Source of the DNA: Polyrhizophydium stewartii | Lineage: Eukaryota; Chytridiomycota; Chytridiomycetes; Rhizophydiales | Direction of reading: 5' to 3' | DNA length: 11,196 nt | NCBI GenBank assembly: GCA_027604665.1 | Contig: JADGIZ010000608.1 | Span: 1 to 11,196 of the forward strand | Shown here: positions 1 through 11,196 of the stretch, in pieces | Position numbering within the stretch: the first letter of the stretch is position 1 | Layout: each line of letters opens with the position of its first letter | The notes under the pieces: model-generated | Told to the model about the DNA's origin: nothing | The model's input: only the letters and a program-made list of their open reading frames with translations | The model's database searches: none | Position numbers and translations under genes: made by a program

Positions 1-30
1 GGCGGAGACCGCGCCGCGCCTCCGACTCAC
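1..30 (-). other. Start of intron 2 of the kelch gene (cut by the window edge)
   Basis: The donor GTGAGTCGG directly follows the 22-base exon at 31. The rest of the intron is outside the window. Confidence 0.6.
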
Positions 31-709
31 CACAGGTCGTTCTTGAGTACGCCTGCGCACCGCACGCACAAACAACAGCACCAGCGGCCGCAGCGGCACA
101 GCACACATCGCCGCAAGTCAGCCGACCTCTCTCGTGTGCCCCGCGCCAATGCAGGCCGAGCATCCCCCCGCCGCCGCATCACGGGATCAAGCTCCCACCA
201 TATGGCCCAACGCCTCCAAACAGCATCAGCCCGTCAGATCCGTCCGACCACATCGCATGCGACGTGCGGAACGACGGCCACATGCTAGCGCTGGCCGTGC
301 CGAGCGGCAACTGCGGCGCGTCCTCGGTCCATCCGGGCTGCGGCTGCCCGCTCATGAACCCCCACGCGCCTCTGCTGGGCGAGTACATCCACAGATCCTG
401 CAGGAAGCCCTCGGTGCCCGGCAGCGGCTGCTGCAGGCCGTACCCGAGGCCGCCGTGGACCCACACGTTGCCCTTGGTGTCCGCCGCGACGGCGTGCTGC
501 GAGCGCGCAGACGGCCACAGGCCCGGGATCACCAGGCCCGCCGGCCCGAGCGCCTCGACCGTGAGGCTGTCGCCGCCGAGCCACGTCAGGTTCAGCGGCG
601 GGAACGGCACCTGCGCCTGCGCGCGGGGCAGTGCGCTCAGCAGCGCCAGCAGCGCCGCTGCCGCGGTTTTGACGGCGGCCGTTGCTGGCGTCGGAGTGTT
701 TGCTGTCAT
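1..709 (-). CDS. Secreted kelch-repeat (beta-propeller) protein, 5' part only
   Basis: This is the first part of a kelch-motif protein that continues off the left edge. Exon 1 runs 709-199 and exon 2 runs 52-31; an intron follows from 30. The start ATG at 709 has A at -3 (CCAAGATGA) and is followed at once by a signal peptide: a Thr/Ala-rich start, a hydrophobic core LLALLSALP and an AQA site, so cleavage is expected after about residue 32. The mature part has two kelch blades. The first has PSARSQHAVAADTKGNVWVHGG and then DLWMYSPSRGAWGFMSG; the second has RTSHAMWSDG, LMLFGG and, across the intron, GVLKNDLW. The blades follow the usual order of Arg-x-x-His-Ala, Gly-Gly, DLW and a closing Trp. 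The protein is probably extracellular or lumenal, but its ligand and function cannot be told. Upstream in-frame codons to 1036 are judged non-coding because they would bury the signal peptide. Confidence 0.82.
31..52 (-). other. 22-base microexon of the kelch gene
   Basis: The exon lies between GTGCGCAG (ending at 53) and the donor GTGAGTCGG (from 30). It carries two bases completing Gly, then Val-Leu-Lys-Asn-Asp-Leu, then TG of a Trp codon whose last base lies in the next exon outside the window. This supplies the DLW strand that a kelch blade needs after Gly-Gly. Phase and motif agree, so it is likely real despite its size. Confidence 0.7.
53..198 (-). other. Intron 1 of the kelch gene (GT–AG, 146 bases)
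   Basis: The donor is CATATG|GTGGGA and the acceptor GTGCGCAG|GCG, phase 1. A CGGCTGACTTG branch-like motif lies about 70 bases before the acceptor with no AG in between. Reading through the donor reaches a stop at 181-179 within six codons. Confidence 0.75.

Positions 710-11196
<10,487 letters not shown>

Overview
This window looks like nuclear DNA from a GC-rich, intron-containing eukaryote. The evidence is long minus-strand coding blocks interrupted by short introns (61 to 127 bases) with GT–AG or GC–AG borders and a recurrent GCTGAC branch-like motif, and two eukaryotic-type genes. The standard genetic code fits: CTG reads as Leu at conserved positions and TGA ends the large protein exactly at its family C-terminus. 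I cannot name the species. A free-living unicellular eukaryote is my guess, from GC content, compact introns and Ala-rich protein tracts.

Both recognisable genes are on the minus strand, head to tail. The main one fills about 11196 to 1462. It is an ATR/Mec1/Rad3-type checkpoint kinase, a member of the phosphatidylinositol 3-kinase-related kinases (PIKKs). I reconstructed 16 exon blocks, one of which probably hides a further stop-free intron. Together they encode about 2,855 residues: an Ala-rich N-terminus, a long HEAT-repeat solenoid with a KRRR motif, a UME region, the FAT domain, the kinase domain and a C-terminal FATC that ends at a TGA. The true N-terminus lies at or beyond the right edge. 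Eleven of the 15 firm introns fall in the last third of the protein, and three of them have GC–AG borders.

Positions 710 to 1461 hold no convincing gene. They should contain the ATR 3' untranslated region and the promoter and leader of the second gene. That gene runs from 709 off the left edge. It encodes a secreted or lumenal kelch-repeat (beta-propeller) protein with a signal peptide, and its second exon is only 22 bases.

The two genes share no obvious pathway: ATR is a nuclear DNA-damage and replication-stress kinase, while the kelch protein enters the secretory route. Plus-strand open frames are antisense shadows of these genes. I saw no RNA gene, CRISPR array or mobile element. The most interesting material is the splicing architecture.
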